A stretch of 64,000 nucleotides of DNA from a candidate division KSB1 bacterium (GCA_034506175.1 JAPDQB010000013.1:1-64000), one strand, 5' to 3'. Numbered from the stretch's first letter, positions 19,739-29,109 are shown. Made by a program: numbers and translations. The notes: a model not told the origin generated them from the sequence alone.

Positions 19739-20152
19739 TCACATTTTGACCTTTTTGCCGATACGCACGTCGACGCTGCGCGCCACCTCGATCCGGTCGC
19801 AAAGATCGACCACACGCATCACAAAACGCATCGGCGTATCATAGTTGGCGCGAACCCGCACGCGCATTTTATATTTTTTTTGCGCCAGCTCGGCTTTCCT
19901 GGCGAGTAGATATTGCTCAACAACATTCGGATTCAGCGTGCGAATTTTTTCGCCATCGAGAAGATAAACGCCGCTCGACTGCACGCCAACAAAAACCACC
20001 ATCTCGGCATCAGGAGGCGCCGGCTTCAATTCCGCCGTCTCCGCCAGCTCGATTTTGTCGCGGTGGCTCAGCTCCGAAAAACAAATGAAGCCGAACAGCA
20101 AATTCATGCAAATATCGATGTAGCGAATCACTGCGCTGCCGCTGCTCATCAT
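19739..20152 (-). CDS. ExbD/TolR-family protein (second of two)
   Basis: A 137-residue ExbD-like protein starting MMSSGSAVIRYIDICMN. I chose this start because it gives the normal short N-terminus and follows GGGAG in the end of the upstream gene. Longer readings would overlap that gene by over 100 bases. The membrane helix (about residues 10-30) again begins with an Asp in an IRYID motif, as in its neighbour. The periplasmic domain follows the ExbD pattern (MVVFVGVQSSGVYLLDG, a helix, then MRVRVRANYDTPM). Two non-identical ExbD copies suggest a hetero-oligomeric plug in the channel, as known for some ExbBDD' systems. Confidence 0.8.
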   Translation of the reverse strand: MMSSGSAVIRYIDICMNLLFGFICFSELSHRDKIELAETAELKPAPPDAEMVVFVGVQSSGVYLLDGEKIRTLNPNVVEQYLLARKAELAQKKYKMRVRVRANYDTPMRFVMRVVDLCDRIEVARSVDVRIGKKVKM

Positions 20153-20159
20153 GCCGGCT

Positions 20160-21734
20160 TCACTCCCGTCCCATGGACTCAAAAGAGGTTTCGAGCTTGC
20201 GCCCGCCCTTGGGTTTGACGGTCGCTTTGACGATGTTGACGCCGGGGGTTTCGCCGAGGCGGAAACCGACCGCGGCAACGCCATCCTCATTTGTTTTCAC
20301 TTCCAGCCGGGTCTTGTCTCGATCCAACCGGCCGGTGTTGTACGTGACCTCGAAAAGGACGGCTTGATCAGGAACGGGATTGCCGCAGGCGTCTTCCAAT
20401 TTCAAGCGCAGCGGCTCGGGCAAATGCGAGCCGGGGCTGCCGGTTTGCAAATGGCCGGCGAGAACATACATTTTGTCGGCCGGGCCAACGCGGCTTTCGA
20501 CTTCAAAGGTTTCACTCAAATTCGCCTCGCCATTGACTTGCGCGATGATCTTTTGCTTGCCGAGCAGCTTGCCCAATCGCGCTTGCACTTTGGCGCGGCC
20601 GATGATGTCGGTGTCGACCTGACGGACGCTCTCGCCGTTATCAAAGCTCACCATGCTGCCGTTGGCCTCGAACTTTACGGTGACGTTTTTCATCGGCTTG
20701 CCGTGTTGATCTTCCACCGCGACTTCCAAAGCTTTCGGCAGCATCGAGCCAGCATCTGCGACTTGATGATTCCCAGAAAGAATTTTCAACCGGCTGGGAA
20801 TGCGGCTGGGCGGCGGCGCAGATTTTACCGCCAAATTATTATTTGGCGGCGAGGCCGCGAAAGCGCCGGGGTGAAGCCCCGTGTCTTTGGCGGACACAAA
20901 CGCCGATTGGCTCTTGCCGAAACGATTGCGGAACAAATCCGCGCGCTCCGCCACCAACTCCATGTGTCGGTGAAAAGTCGAGTGCGCCCACGAAATGCCG
21001 AAATTCAAAATGATACTGACAATCAAACCGCCGATGGTGGTGACCAGCGCGACACCCATGCCGGAGATGATTTGTGATGATTCCAACTGCCCGGGCATGA
21101 AGGTTTGATACATGCCCAGCACCGTACCAAGCAAACCCAGCGCGCCGGCGGTGTCCGAAAGCAGCATCGCAAAGCTACGGCCGACTTCGTAGCGCTCCTT
21201 GATCGATTTCACGAAGCTGTCGATTTCCACCTGCAGCGCTTCAGCGCTGGAATCGCGCTGCCAAAGCTCGCATAAACGATCCAGCAACTGCGCGATTTTG
21301 GATTTCGGATGTTCTCGTGCCAGTTGCCAGAGTTCCTCAACTTCGGATTCGTCGTAGGCGCGTTTTTTATCGAATTTTTTCTCGAGGGTCAAAAAGATCG
21401 GCTTGGCATAGCGCTTGTCAAAAAAAATATGGACAAACTGATACATAATGACGCCGAGACCGAGAATCAAAATGCCGTAAATCGGATACATCACCCAGCC
21501 GCCTTGCGCTGTCCATTCCGAGAAATTGCGGGCAATGCCGCCGCGCCGCGTTTCGGCTTCGCTGGTGAGCGGTTGCGACGTCGTGTCGAGAACGGCCGTC
21601 GAGAACGCCGGCGGCGAGGCGGTCACCGTGTCCTGCATGCTGAAGGGAGTCAGCCCAAACGCCGGCGTCAAACTCCCAAGCATGAACAAAGAAAATGCCG
21701 GCAGGACGACGCGCATCGTGCGCTTCGTGAACAT
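20160..21734 (-). CDS. MotA/TolQ/ExbB proton channel fused to two Big_1-like Ig domains
   Basis: A 524-residue fusion. GGAG eight bases upstream supports the MFTKR start. A signal-like helix (about residues 5-27) is followed by a membrane helix (about 82-104), a cytoplasmic helical loop, and the two helices of the MotA/TolQ/ExbB core (about 190-255). The core carries the motifs SDTAGALGLLGTVLGMYQTF and GMGVALVTTIGGLIVSI. After a linker, residues 310-415 and 425-520 form two Ig-like domains of the Big_1/invasin type (DQHGKPMKNVTVKFEA and DACGNPVPDQAVLFEV, each ending in a G-V-A or G-R-A strand). In ExbB the C-terminus is cytoplasmic, which is an odd place for Big_1 domains. Two exbD genes follow, so the channel assignment is firm. 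Confidence 0.85.
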   Translation of the reverse strand: MFTKRTMRVVLPAFSLFMLGSLTPAFGLTPFSMQDTVTASPPAFSTAVLDTTSQPLTSEAETRRGGIARNFSEWTAQGGWVMYPIYGILILGLGVIMYQFVHIFFDKRYAKPIFLTLEKKFDKKRAYDESEVEELWQLAREHPKSKIAQLLDRLCELWQRDSSAEALQVEIDSFVKSIKERYEVGRSFAMLLSDTAGALGLLGTVLGMYQTFMPGQLESSQIISGMGVALVTTIGGLIVSIILNFGISWAHSTFHRHMELVAERADLFRNRFGKSQSAFVSAKDTGLHPGAFAASPPNNNLAVKSAPPPSRIPSRLKILSGNHQVADAGSMLPKALEVAVEDQHGKPMKNVTVKFEANGSMVSFDNGESVRQVDTDIIGRAKVQARLGKLLGKQKIIAQVNGEANLSETFEVESRVGPADKMYVLAGHLQTGSPGSHLPEPLRLKLEDACGNPVPDQAVLFEVTYNTGRLDRDKTRLEVKTNEDGVAAVGFRLGETPGVNIVKATVKPKGGRKLETSFESMGRE

Positions 21735-21764
21735 AGATGGTTCTCCGTTAAAAATAATCATTTC

Positions 21765-21830
21765 CTGAAACGTAAAACGTAGTAAAACGGCATGCGCGTC
21801 TTTTACGTGTCAGGTTTTACGAATTACGTC
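21765..21830. repeat. Heptad tract between PorP-like and ExbB-like genes
   Basis: The spacer contains 7-base blocks such as AAACGTA, AAACGTA, GTAAAAC on the left and their complements TTTTACG, GTTTTAC, ATTACGT on the right, so it can form an imperfect hairpin. The same word family (TTTACGT/ACGTAAA) occurs at 38697-38742, inside dapF at 33146-33173 and at 62450-62500. Confidence 0.6.
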
Positions 21831-23657
21831 TTAATTCACAATAATCGTTGTCGTCTTTCGTTCCGCCTTCGGAACTGTCAAATCTTTGCGGCGCATGATC
21901 TCGATGGTGATGCGGCGGTTCTCGCGGCTGACGATCAGCGGCTGGCGCGGCGAGGTGTATTTTTGCCCGTCGGCGGATTGCCAGCGCAGGTAGTAATAAT
22001 ACGCGCCGGGCAGCGGCAATTCACCGTTCTGCCAGCGCCAATTCCAAACGTAGCGCCGCGGAATTTGCTTTTCACCGGCGTATTTGAGCAGCTCCCTGCC
22101 CTCGGCGTCTTCGATGATGAACGCCCACGCCACCGGCCCGCGGCGCATATCTGCCAGGTTCAGCGCGAATTTGAAGGTATCCGCCGGCACGCTGAGCTCG
22201 CGATGATAAACAAACTCGGGAATCTTTCGTCCGGCCAAACGATCCGTCGCGGTTATCAAAACTGAATCGCGTCGCGCGATTTCGAGGCGATCATTGAGCG
22301 GGCCGTACAGCGACAAATATTTCAACAGCAGGTAAACGCGCTTCTCATCAGCCGGCGCAATGATGCGCGTATGAAACGCCGGGTCCTTCATTTGTTGCGC
22401 CAGATTGCGCAGAAACTCCAGATAATTTTTGGTGTGATCTTTTTGCATCGCGTGAACGATCCCGACGCTGTCTCTGGGAATATCAAATTTTGCGGCCGCG
22501 TCGCCCGTCACCGCTTCGATGCCGGTCATTAAATGCCTGGCGCCGATTTGCGGCAGCGCCGGCTCGAGGCTGTCGGTTGAGAAAAGAATGTTCGCCGGCA
22601 GGCCCGCCAAATCTTTCGCGGTAAAAGAGGGGTCGATTTTGCGGAAAATGAATTTGTCGACCATCTTGAGCGTGTCAAAAACCGAGCGCACGACAAAAGC
22701 CGTGGCGGGATTGATCGCCGGTGGCTCGCGCCGCGCGTATTCCGCTTTCAGCCACTCCGGCGCGTAGGGCGTGCGGTTTTTGCGGAAATTGAACGACAAG
22801 CCGACTTCGTGCGAGCCGCTGCTGGCGAGCCGCAATTCATTCATCGGATAATTGTAACGATAGCTCAGGCTCACGCCCTGCATCACGTGCATCGAGCCTT
22901 CGAGCGCGGCGGCTTCACGGCCAAAAGCGATTTTCAAAAAGCCAAGATCCGGACGGAAACTTTCAAACGCGATCACCGGCAGGGTTTCGCCCTCATCGCG
23001 CGAGACGCCGATCAGCGCGCGGAAATAGCCCATGCCGATGGCCGCGCCGAGGCTGAACGCGACCGGCTGGCGAATGTTTTCATCGTACATCGAAACATTC
23101 GAGCGCGTGAGATGCGCCACGTTGAACGCCAGCGTGAGGTAACGATGCGGCACCGCCACGACGCCGAAACCGAGATCGGGAAAAATCCATTTCGAGAGGC
23201 GGGCGAGCGCCGGGTCGTCTTCGGCTTCGAGAACGAATTGGCTGCGATCAAAAGCGCGATTACTGAAACCCACATTGACGGCGGCGGCGAAATTCTCGTG
23301 AAGTTTTTTTCCGAAAACGGCGTTCATCACCACGGCGTTGTACAACGGCGTTTGCAAAACCTGGCCTTGCAGGCCGTAGCCCAATTGATCGAACCGCCAG
23401 AGGCTGCGGTTGGAGGTGGTCACGCTGAAATAGCTGTGGCGCAAATCCAGGCCGCCCGACAAAACCCCGTAATGCAGCGCCCTGCTGCCGAGCGTGAACA
23501 GCGGATCTTGCATGACGGCGACGGCCGGATTGAGCAGACCGGCGCGCGCGTCGCCGCGATCGGCGGCGTTGGCGAAAATCAAGTTCTGCGCCGCAACGAA
23601 ACGCGCGCTCGTCAGCACCGCGGCAATGGCGATGAAATTTCGAAGTGTTTTACTCAT
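21831..23657 (-). CDS. PorP/SprF-like outer-membrane protein with C-terminal periplasmic extension
   Basis: A 608-residue protein. It has a signal peptide (about residues 1-23, ending VAAQN), then a beta-barrel region (about 25-305) with the PorP/SprF layout. This begins NAADRGDARAGLLNPAVAVM, where PorP has its conserved NPA motif, and closes with strands such as GSHEVGLSFNFRKN. PorP/SprF proteins hold T9SS type B substrates at the surface. Unlike normal PorP (about 300 residues), another 300 residues follow: an alpha/beta domain (about 325-450) and an Ig/FlgD-like beta domain (about 480-580, IPRRYVWNWRWQNGELPLPG). The gene lies 18 bases after the giant T9SS-type substrate gene. This pairing is typical for PorP and its substrate. 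Confidence 0.75.
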   Translation of the reverse strand: MSKTLRNFIAIAAVLTSARFVAAQNLIFANAADRGDARAGLLNPAVAVMQDPLFTLGSRALHYGVLSGGLDLRHSYFSVTTSNRSLWRFDQLGYGLQGQVLQTPLYNAVVMNAVFGKKLHENFAAAVNVGFSNRAFDRSQFVLEAEDDPALARLSKWIFPDLGFGVVAVPHRYLTLAFNVAHLTRSNVSMYDENIRQPVAFSLGAAIGMGYFRALIGVSRDEGETLPVIAFESFRPDLGFLKIAFGREAAALEGSMHVMQGVSLSYRYNYPMNELRLASSGSHEVGLSFNFRKNRTPYAPEWLKAEYARREPPAINPATAFVVRSVFDTLKMVDKFIFRKIDPSFTAKDLAGLPANILFSTDSLEPALPQIGARHLMTGIEAVTGDAAAKFDIPRDSVGIVHAMQKDHTKNYLEFLRNLAQQMKDPAFHTRIIAPADEKRVYLLLKYLSLYGPLNDRLEIARRDSVLITATDRLAGRKIPEFVYHRELSVPADTFKFALNLADMRRGPVAWAFIIEDAEGRELLKYAGEKQIPRRYVWNWRWQNGELPLPGAYYYYLRWQSADGQKYTSPRQPLIVSRENRRITIEIMRRKDLTVPKAERKTTTIIVN

Positions 23658-23675
23658 AATTTTGCCATGGCTCTT

Positions 23676-26600
23676 TCACCGAATCAACACCAGTTGACCG
23701 CTCCCGACTTTTTTGCCATTATCTTCCAACAGCCATAAATACGCGCCGGGCATTAGCAGAGCGCCGCGATCGTCGCGGCCGTCCCAGCCGATTTCCAGCT
23801 CGCCGCGTCTTTGTGGCCGCAGCAAACGCACTTCCAGGCCGCGCAGGTCGTACACCCGCAGCAGCAGCGTTGCCGGATCGTAGCCGGTGAAGTGAATTTT
23901 GGCTTCATCGTTTTTGCCATCGCCGTTCGGCGTGAAGGCATTCGGCCTGGCAAAGGCGCGATTGCCCGTGGCCGTGCCGGCCAAAACGATTTTTTGCGTT
24001 TTCGTCCGGCCGGGATCACTCAAGGCGGAATAAACCAGCTTGAGCGTATCAACCCGCTCGCCGTGGCGCTGCGGCGCAAAATTCACCGCAAAAAACTGCG
24101 GATTCTGCGGGAAGATCGTCAAAGTATCCGGCAAAATTTTAAAATCACCACCTGCCGGCTGCAAGGCGCGAACAATGATGCGGCTGTCGGCGCTGCAATT
24201 GGTCACTTGCAAATCGAGACGCTTGGCCTGACCGACCGCGACTTCGCCGAAATCCAATTTCGCCGTCGCCACTTGCAGACACGGCGCGCCGTCCATCACC
24301 TTTCCCAACAAGTTCACCCCCAGGCGCTCGAGATTTTGCCGCCAATCAACGCAATAAATGTATAAGGAATCGGCGAAGCTTCTGAAATCATCGCCTTTGA
24401 ACGAAACCGTCACGTTCAAGCTCTGGTCTCTTTCCAACGTCACCGGCAGCGACAGTTCGGGGTAAATCGAAAAAACGCGCAACTTGCGCGCCAGCTCGAT
24501 TTGCCTGATTTCGATTTTGGCGCAGCCGGCGTTCGTGATCGTCAACTGTTCGGTTTTGGTTTCGTCGAGACGGCTGTTGAACGCGACCGCTTGATGAGAG
24601 ACGTCGATCTTCGTCGTGTCGTCGCGGCCAGCCCCTTGCAGCGCCACGCGAAACAGCGCATTGGCGGCGAGGTCGGCTTGCACCAACAAAGTATCGCTTG
24701 CGGCGCCAGCCTGTCTCGGCGTAAACGACAGCGGAATCACCACCGAATCCTGCGGAAGAACTTGCTTGGGCAATTGGATGGCGCCGGAAATTTTAAAAAG
24801 CTCGCCGCGCACCGTCATGATCTGCGTCACGGTCAAATCCGACTGGCCGGTGTTGGTGATGATGCATTCGCGGGCGATGCTTTCATCCAGGCAGGCCTTG
24901 CCAAAATCGATGCGATTGGGGCCGGATAATTTGCCGGGAAGGCCATTGCCAACGCCGTTCAGCGTCACTTCAAAACGCGGCTTGACCGGATCGGAACTGG
25001 TGATGACCAGCAAAGCCTGGCGGGCGCTGGCGCGACTGGGCTTAAATTCCAAGGCCAGGCGCGAGGAGCCTTGCGGGACGATGACTGGCGGGCCGACTTC
25101 GATCACTTTAAAATCATTCGCGTGAGCGCCTTCGATCTTGACGCCGATGACGGTCAGCGGGCAATCGCCGAGGTTGTTCAAGAGATAAAAATCGCGGCGC
25201 GCGCTGTCGACGTCGGTCGGCGCAAAAGCCATGCGGCTTTGGCCGCTGATTTCCGCCGCGCTGCCGCTGCCGTGCAATTTCACTTCCAGCAGGCGGCTGT
25301 TACTGGCGTTGCTGAAAAACTGCAGCGCTGCGGTGTATTCGGCCCGCTGCTGTGGCTTGAAAAATATCGTCAGTGTTTTGCTCTGCTGCGGTTCGACCTC
25401 AAAGCGGCCGACAGCGGTTGAAAAAACTTGTTGGTGAGAAACCACGCGCACTGAGTCGACGCGGAGCACACCGCTGCCTTTGTTCGTCACCACCGCCTGC
25501 AGGCTGTCAAGGCTACCGATGCAAAGCGCCGGAAAATGATACGCCGGGGCATTCGTCGTGATGATCGCCTGCACCGATTTTGTGCCCTGGCCGCGCAAGA
25601 AAACATTCACCGTCGCTTCGTCGGAATCGTTGCTGGTGATCGACAAAGTCGCGGTAAAAAGGCCGGTGGAATCCGGGGAGAACGCCACTGTCACTGCGCT
25701 GTCTTGGTTGCAGGCCAAAACAAACGGTTGGGCAGCAACCGTAAAACGCGATGAGGAAATCGCCACCTGCGCCACCTTCAAATCAATCTCACCGAGATTA
25801 CTGATGGTGAGCGGCGAGTTTTGCGTGCTGCCGACCGGCACCGCGCCGAAATCGAGCGTGTCTGTTGCCACGGCGATATCCGGCGCGGCCACGCCGCGGC
25901 CATGCAATCTGGTCAGAAATTGACGCTCACCAGACGAATTCACCACGATTCGCAGCGTGCCGCTGTATACGCCGACCGAGGTTGGCGTGAATTTCAATAC
26001 GACATTCAAGCTGTCCTGCGGCGGAATAATCTGCGGCAGGCTCGGCGATGCTACTGAAAACGCGCCGGAGGTAATCAGCGAATCGACGCGGAGATCACAG
26101 CCGCCGTCGTTGCCGATGACATAGGTTTTTGCGGCCGAATCGACGCGACCGGCGCAGGTTTGAACTTCGACGGCGCCGAACTCCACCATGGGCGTAACAG
26201 CAAGAACGGGAACATCACCCTGACCGCGCAACGCAACCGTCACGGATTTTTTATTGGCGTCATTGCTGAAAATGACGAGCGCGCCCTCGGATATCACGCC
26301 GGCGACGGGTTTGAAACGAATGCGAATGGTATCGCGTTGGCCGGCGGCGACGGTAAAAGTCCGGGGGTGATCGGTGAAAAAGGCGGGATTGGAAAAAACC
26401 AGCGAGTCGACTTGCAGGTTTTTTTCGCCGGTACTGGTGACGACAACGTGCAATTGTTTCTCATTGCAAGTTTTGCCGAACGCCAGCGTCTGCGGCGTGA
26501 CTTCGATGTCGGGGCGAGTCGCTACGGCGATTCCCTGCAAAACCACGACGAAGGGATTGCGCTGCCGGTCATTATTATAAATCAGCAAACGTGCTTGATA

Positions 26601-28334
26601 CGCGCTCAAAGCCGCTGGCGCAAAGCGCACGGTGAAAGTGGCAGTATCTCCCGCCGACAAAATTTTCGGAAAGCCCGTCGTTTCGACCGAGAAAGCGGCG
26701 TTGGCGGCCTGGCCGGGCAGGCCGGCAATTTTCACGGAATCAATGCGCAGCGCGCACGCATTGCCGCTGAAAACTTTCGCCAAGTGTGTGGCGGATTTGC
26801 CCATCATCACCTCGCCGAAATGCAGTGAGTCGCTTGTGCGGGCGGTACCCGCCTGGGCGAAAATCTTGGCGCCCAGACCGCTGCCCTTGAGCGCCACGCT
26901 GGCATTGCCGGCGTTGCTATGAATCGTCAGCGTTTCGCTATACGAAACGACATCAGCGGGCGTGAATTTGACCGGCACAATTTTTTGGGCACCGGCCGGC
27001 AACATAAAGCCGCTGGAATCAATTTGGAAAACTCCGGCGGACGTCGCCGACTGCGAGGCCGTGAGACGATTCACTTGCAAATCAGCGTTGCCTTGATTGG
27101 AAATTTTCAATCCCCGCGTCACGACGCTGCCAACGCAAACTTCGCCCCAATCGAGTTGTTGGGCCTCGAGCACCATTTTGGGCGCGCTGGCGCCGATGGC
27201 ATAAAGCTTCTTGTCGCTGGCCACGTAGATGGTGCCATCGGCGCCCAGGGCCGGCGAGAACTGGCACTGAATCTCCGGCATCGACCAGCGCAAATGCCCG
27301 CCCTCCGAGGCGGAAATCAGCCCCGCGTTGTCATCGACGATGTAAATTTGATTGGCGTGATCGAGAATCAACTCGGTGAGAAATTTGCCGGCAACGGGCG
27401 AAGCCGACCAGCGCTTGCTGCCGTTGCGATTCAACGCGAACAACTCACCAGATTTGGCGCTGGCAAAATAAAGATTGCCGTCGTTGCCGAGCGCCGGCAG
27501 TTGCGCCGGGCCGAAACTGTCCGGAAAACGATAGCTCCAATGTTCGGCGCCGGAGTTGCTGATGGCGAGAACATTGGGGCTTTCGAGAGCGGTGACATAA
27601 ATCAATTCAAAGCCGTCGACGATCAAGCCGTTCAGCACACCGACCGCCGAGCAATTCACCTCGAGCAGGCGCGAGCCATCCGGGCCGTAACCTTTAAGAA
27701 ATTCACCGGCGACGACGTAAATCGTGCCGTCCGAGGCAATCGCCGGCGCATTACCGGGCAAGCGCCCAAGACTGACGCGCCATTTGATATTTCCATCCGG
27801 CGTAATCGCATACAAACGGCAATCCTTCGCCGCGACGTAGATCGTGCCGTCGCGGCCGATAGTCGCCGAAAGCCGAACTTCGCCTTCCAGCGCCTTGCTC
27901 CACCGCAGCGAGCCGTCGGGATTGACGGCATAAAAAATATTTTTCGTGGAGCCCAAATAAATGACGCCATCGCGCCCGACGATCGCCGGCGCGACAAACA
28001 ACTCGTCGGATAATTTTTTGCCGGTAAACTGCCATTGCAGGCGCCCATCCGGTGAAACTGCATAAAGCGTGTCATTGTCATTACCGGGAATGTAGATGGT
28101 CCCGTCGCTGCCGAGCACTGGTGAGCCGAGTTTGCCGCTGCTCAAATTCAGCCTCCATTTCAACTGCGGATTCGTTGGGCCAACGACCTGCGCGCGAGCA
28201 GTCATGGAAGCATCGTGACGAGAGGCCGGCCATGCACTGGGGGCAAGACCGGCTGCGCCCGTATGGGTTTGCGCAGGTGCGGGCGCGGCGGCGAAAATGA
28301 GCAGCAGGGTGAGAAACGAAAAAAGTTTGGTCAT
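23676..28334 (-). CDS. Giant secreted protein: beta-propeller, ASH/choice-of-anchor-D repeats, T9SS type B C-terminal domain
   Basis: A 1552-residue protein that starts at MTKLFSFLTLLLIFAAAPAP (signal peptide). Residues about 45-370 are PQQ/quinoprotein-type beta-propeller repeats with recurring DGTIYV and LRWS strands. From about 385 to 1420 come roughly ten repeats of the ASH/HYDIN-like choice-of-anchor-D type, each with a pattern like LDFGAVPVGS, LTISNLG, then VAFSPDSTG. The last 90 residues (PNAFTPNGDGKNDEAKI onward, with WDGRDDRGALLMPGAYLW) form a CHU_C/FlgD-like domain that serves as the T9SS type B sorting signal in Bacteroidota. It is followed by the PorP-like gene. Role: surface or extracellular adhesin or scaffold, inferred. 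Confidence 0.85.
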   Translation of the reverse strand: MTKLFSFLTLLLIFAAAPAPAQTHTGAAGLAPSAWPASRHDASMTARAQVVGPTNPQLKWRLNLSSGKLGSPVLGSDGTIYIPGNDNDTLYAVSPDGRLQWQFTGKKLSDELFVAPAIVGRDGVIYLGSTKNIFYAVNPDGSLRWSKALEGEVRLSATIGRDGTIYVAAKDCRLYAITPDGNIKWRVSLGRLPGNAPAIASDGTIYVVAGEFLKGYGPDGSRLLEVNCSAVGVLNGLIVDGFELIYVTALESPNVLAISNSGAEHWSYRFPDSFGPAQLPALGNDGNLYFASAKSGELFALNRNGSKRWSASPVAGKFLTELILDHANQIYIVDDNAGLISASEGGHLRWSMPEIQCQFSPALGADGTIYVASDKKLYAIGASAPKMVLEAQQLDWGEVCVGSVVTRGLKISNQGNADLQVNRLTASQSATSAGVFQIDSSGFMLPAGAQKIVPVKFTPADVVSYSETLTIHSNAGNASVALKGSGLGAKIFAQAGTARTSDSLHFGEVMMGKSATHLAKVFSGNACALRIDSVKIAGLPGQAANAAFSVETTGFPKILSAGDTATFTVRFAPAALSAYQARLLIYNNDRQRNPFVVVLQGIAVATRPDIEVTPQTLAFGKTCNEKQLHVVVTSTGEKNLQVDSLVFSNPAFFTDHPRTFTVAAGQRDTIRIRFKPVAGVISEGALVIFSNDANKKSVTVALRGQGDVPVLAVTPMVEFGAVEVQTCAGRVDSAAKTYVIGNDGGCDLRVDSLITSGAFSVASPSLPQIIPPQDSLNVVLKFTPTSVGVYSGTLRIVVNSSGERQFLTRLHGRGVAAPDIAVATDTLDFGAVPVGSTQNSPLTISNLGEIDLKVAQVAISSSRFTVAAQPFVLACNQDSAVTVAFSPDSTGLFTATLSITSNDSDEATVNVFLRGQGTKSVQAIITTNAPAYHFPALCIGSLDSLQAVVTNKGSGVLRVDSVRVVSHQQVFSTAVGRFEVEPQQSKTLTIFFKPQQRAEYTAALQFFSNASNSRLLEVKLHGSGSAAEISGQSRMAFAPTDVDSARRDFYLLNNLGDCPLTVIGVKIEGAHANDFKVIEVGPPVIVPQGSSRLALEFKPSRASARQALLVITSSDPVKPRFEVTLNGVGNGLPGKLSGPNRIDFGKACLDESIARECIITNTGQSDLTVTQIMTVRGELFKISGAIQLPKQVLPQDSVVIPLSFTPRQAGAASDTLLVQADLAANALFRVALQGAGRDDTTKIDVSHQAVAFNSRLDETKTEQLTITNAGCAKIEIRQIELARKLRVFSIYPELSLPVTLERDQSLNVTVSFKGDDFRSFADSLYIYCVDWRQNLERLGVNLLGKVMDGAPCLQVATAKLDFGEVAVGQAKRLDLQVTNCSADSRIIVRALQPAGGDFKILPDTLTIFPQNPQFFAVNFAPQRHGERVDTLKLVYSALSDPGRTKTQKIVLAGTATGNRAFARPNAFTPNGDGKNDEAKIHFTGYDPATLLLRVYDLRGLEVRLLRPQRRGELEIGWDGRDDRGALLMPGAYLWLLEDNGKKVGSGQLVLIR

Positions 28335-28399
28335 CTCACTTTCAAAAAGGTAAAAAAGTGATTCATCTCGGCACACACGAAACGAAGCCGGAACTAAAC

Positions 28400-29109
28400 T
28401 AATGATAACGGTTTAAAAAGCAGGCGTTTGGATTGGCGGCGTCTATCAATTTGATTTATGCAGATATTAGGCCATCTGCTTGCGATAACCCTTTGAAAAA
28501 AGAATCCCAGCTCTCGGCCAGAAGCCAAGAGGAAAAACTTCATCACACCCGCGGGCGCGATCAGTAAAATTAAATCAAAGGAAAGACGCGGGAGAGTCTT
28601 TTCCAGCGTGTAACACCTGTTTCAACAAGGGGTTGACACACTGATGTAGTCGGCTGTGAGGATCCTTCACGCATAAGTTTTTTACCGGTCGTCCTTGACC
28701 CCCTACTACCAACGAAGATGCACAGACAAGCTGTGGAGGGGGATAAAATGTTAAAAAAATTAAACTGAGTTTTCCTAACCATGAAAAAAATACCAACTTC
28801 TATGTGTGAAAGTAGATAAATTTTATCAATAATGCAAGCAGAAAATTGTAAAAACAAAGTGACATGCCGCTGAAAGTCGACAATTTCCCAAGAATTATCT
28901 CCTGCTTTCAGCGGATGAAAAATAGATGTACTTTTTACTGAGATGAAAACGCGCGACCTGAATTTGTGACCTGTTCAGCTAACCCCGTCGTCGACTCACA
29001 ATCAGGCGGTAAAGATTGAAAGAGCGGCAAAGCATTCTGTAAATTGAAATCTCAAAATACAAAAAAAGTTTCACGGATGCAACAGCTTTTTTATTAAAGA
29101 AACGATTTT
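28400..29109. other. AT-rich 700-base gene-free region with a perfect dyad
   Basis: Between the start of the giant-protein gene and the end of the GT9 gene there is no coding signal that I trust. The base composition is clearly AT-richer than the rest of the window. A perfect 10-base inverted repeat, CCGCTGAAAG at 28867-28876 and its complement at 28905-28914, brackets 28 bases. A 14-16 base near-palindrome around GGATCC lies near 28655-28672. This region must also carry the promoter of the 12-kb minus-strand cassette. Confidence 0.5.

Noticed and set aside
19250..20152. GldL/GldM-type T9SS motor
   Set aside because: The proteins have the ExbD layout with the FID-type Asp at the helix start. 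GldL has two helices and GldM is over 500 residues long.
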